A stretch of DNA of 64,000 bases from Solobacterium sp. (GTDB taxonomy: Bacteria > Bacillota_I > Bacilli_A > Erysipelotrichales > Erysipelotrichaceae). A program made the position numbers and the translations under genes. Below the pieces are notes generated by a model. The model made no database searches and was not told where the DNA came from. It was given only the letters and a program-made list of their open reading frames with translations. How positions within the stretch are numbered: the stretch's first letter is position 1; each line of letters opens with the position of its first letter. The stretch spans positions 14,725-78,724 of the forward strand of contig JAFYGX010000239.1 in NCBI GenBank assembly GCA_017543025.1, in the 5' to 3' direction. Of the stretch, positions 63,772 through 64,000 are shown one piece after another.

Positions 63772-64000
63772 TAATCTGAATTCTCCTTATTGAATATACG
63801 CTTATCCATTTTAGCTTTAGCAAGCAGTTTTTCCAAGTTCTTTTTATTCTGCTCATAAGCGGGTTTTCGACAGTTCCGATAGATCAAAATCATAGAAAGT
63901 GGCTTAACTGCCGCTTTTTTCATGTCAAATTTGTTCAAATTAATTGAAGTATGCGTCGTATGGTTATGGTATAATGGTTTCGGAGGTGCATTCCCGATGA
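63771..64000 (-). CDS. rnpA: Probable 3' end of the RNase P protein gene (partial, possibly damaged)
   Basis: Reading frame open to the right edge and ending TAA 63771-63773, overlapping the yidC start. The last about 45 residues (SMILIYRNCRKPAYEQNKKN, then LEKLLAKAKM) resemble the RnpA C-terminus, and rnpA normally precedes yidC. Further upstream in this frame IGNAP is RnpA-like, but the RNxxKRxxR motif is not; an adjacent frame gives RNHYTITIR. The sequence may carry frameshifts, or the match upstream may be chance. Only the 3' half is in the window. Confidence 0.5.
   Translation of the reverse strand, partial: IGNAPPKPLYHNHTTHTSINLNKFDMKKAAVKPLSMILIYRNCRKPAYEQNKKNLEKLLAKAKMDKRIFNKENSD
63970..63999 (+). 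promoter_or_regulatory. Plus-strand promoter and ribosome binding site at the right edge
   Basis: TGG-TATAAT (extended -10, 63967-63975), GGAGGT at 63982-63987 and ATG at 63997, well spaced for a gene running out of the window. It lies antisense to the putative rnpA end, so one of the two readings may be misleading. Confidence 0.4.

Overview
The window (about 48-50% GC by eye) is the replication-origin region of a low-GC-lineage Gram-positive bacterium (Bacillota), most probably an Erysipelotrichia-type gut anaerobe. The phylum call rests on a soj/spo0J pair plus a Noc-like ParB paralogue, two perfect parS palindromes of the Bacillus type, RNase M5, a T-box leader on serS, a lipoprotein-type YidC with Jag, a LytTR response regulator and an LrgAB pair. 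The class is my inference from gene order (ATP synthase operon, parAB, mnmG, dnaX-recR and dnaA within 35 kb); no 16S gene is present.

Layout. 1-1000: rplK-rplA, leftward, rplA cut by the edge. 1.0-4.3 kb: a LytTR regulator with a split, degenerate AgrC-like sensor and two paralogous small helix-turn-helix proteins. 4.8-9.8 kb: a ydjI/ydjG/ydjH-like membrane-stress gene set rich in zinc ribbons, then a zinc-ribbon/radical-SAM pair. 9.9-14.6 kb: an EAL-PAS-GGDEF-PAS protein, an SGNH hydrolase and an FMN-dependent alpha-hydroxy-acid oxidase. 14.9-20.2 kb: an RluA-type pseudouridine synthase, then leftward mnmE-tatD-rnmV-rsmA-ispE. 20.2-24.4 kb: an accessory island with two zinc-ribbon micro-proteins (double-glycine-leader-like N-termini), a large inverted repeat, a tRNA-like RNA gene with its own promoter and terminator, lrgAB and a hydrolase operon.

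24.4-43.3 kb: an almost gapless leftward run of 21 genes, dnaX-ybaB-recR-fhs-(EVE-like)-mnmG-(ThyX-like)-(GH10-like)-rsmG-noc-parA-parB-atpIBEFHAGDC, ending in a strong terminator. 43.4-46.6 kb: tadA, the SRP RNA, a DUF218 protein and serS with its T-box leader. 46.6-49.5 kb: rightward lipoprotein, small basic protein and zinc-ribbon membrane protein. 50.3-59.1 kb: gyrA-gyrB-recF-rlbA-dnaN-dnaA, leftward. 59.1-59.6 kb: oriC with clustered DnaA boxes. 59.6-62.2 kb: galM-lipoprotein-DUF218, rightward. 62.2-64.0 kb: jag, yidC and what looks like the 3' end of rnpA, leftward and thus pointing toward dnaA.

The core genes link replication initiation (dnaA, dnaN, recF, gyrase), segregation (parA, parB, noc, parS), tRNA modification (mnmE, mnmG, tadA), ribosome maturation and energy supply. 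The most unusual signals are the non-canonical tRNA-like RNA at 21387-21485, the parS palindrome that doubles as a hairpin of the serS T-box, the leader-bearing zinc-ribbon proteins (one interrupted by an in-frame TGA), the split kinase with a dead ATPase domain, and an ATP synthase c subunit with two membrane carboxylates.
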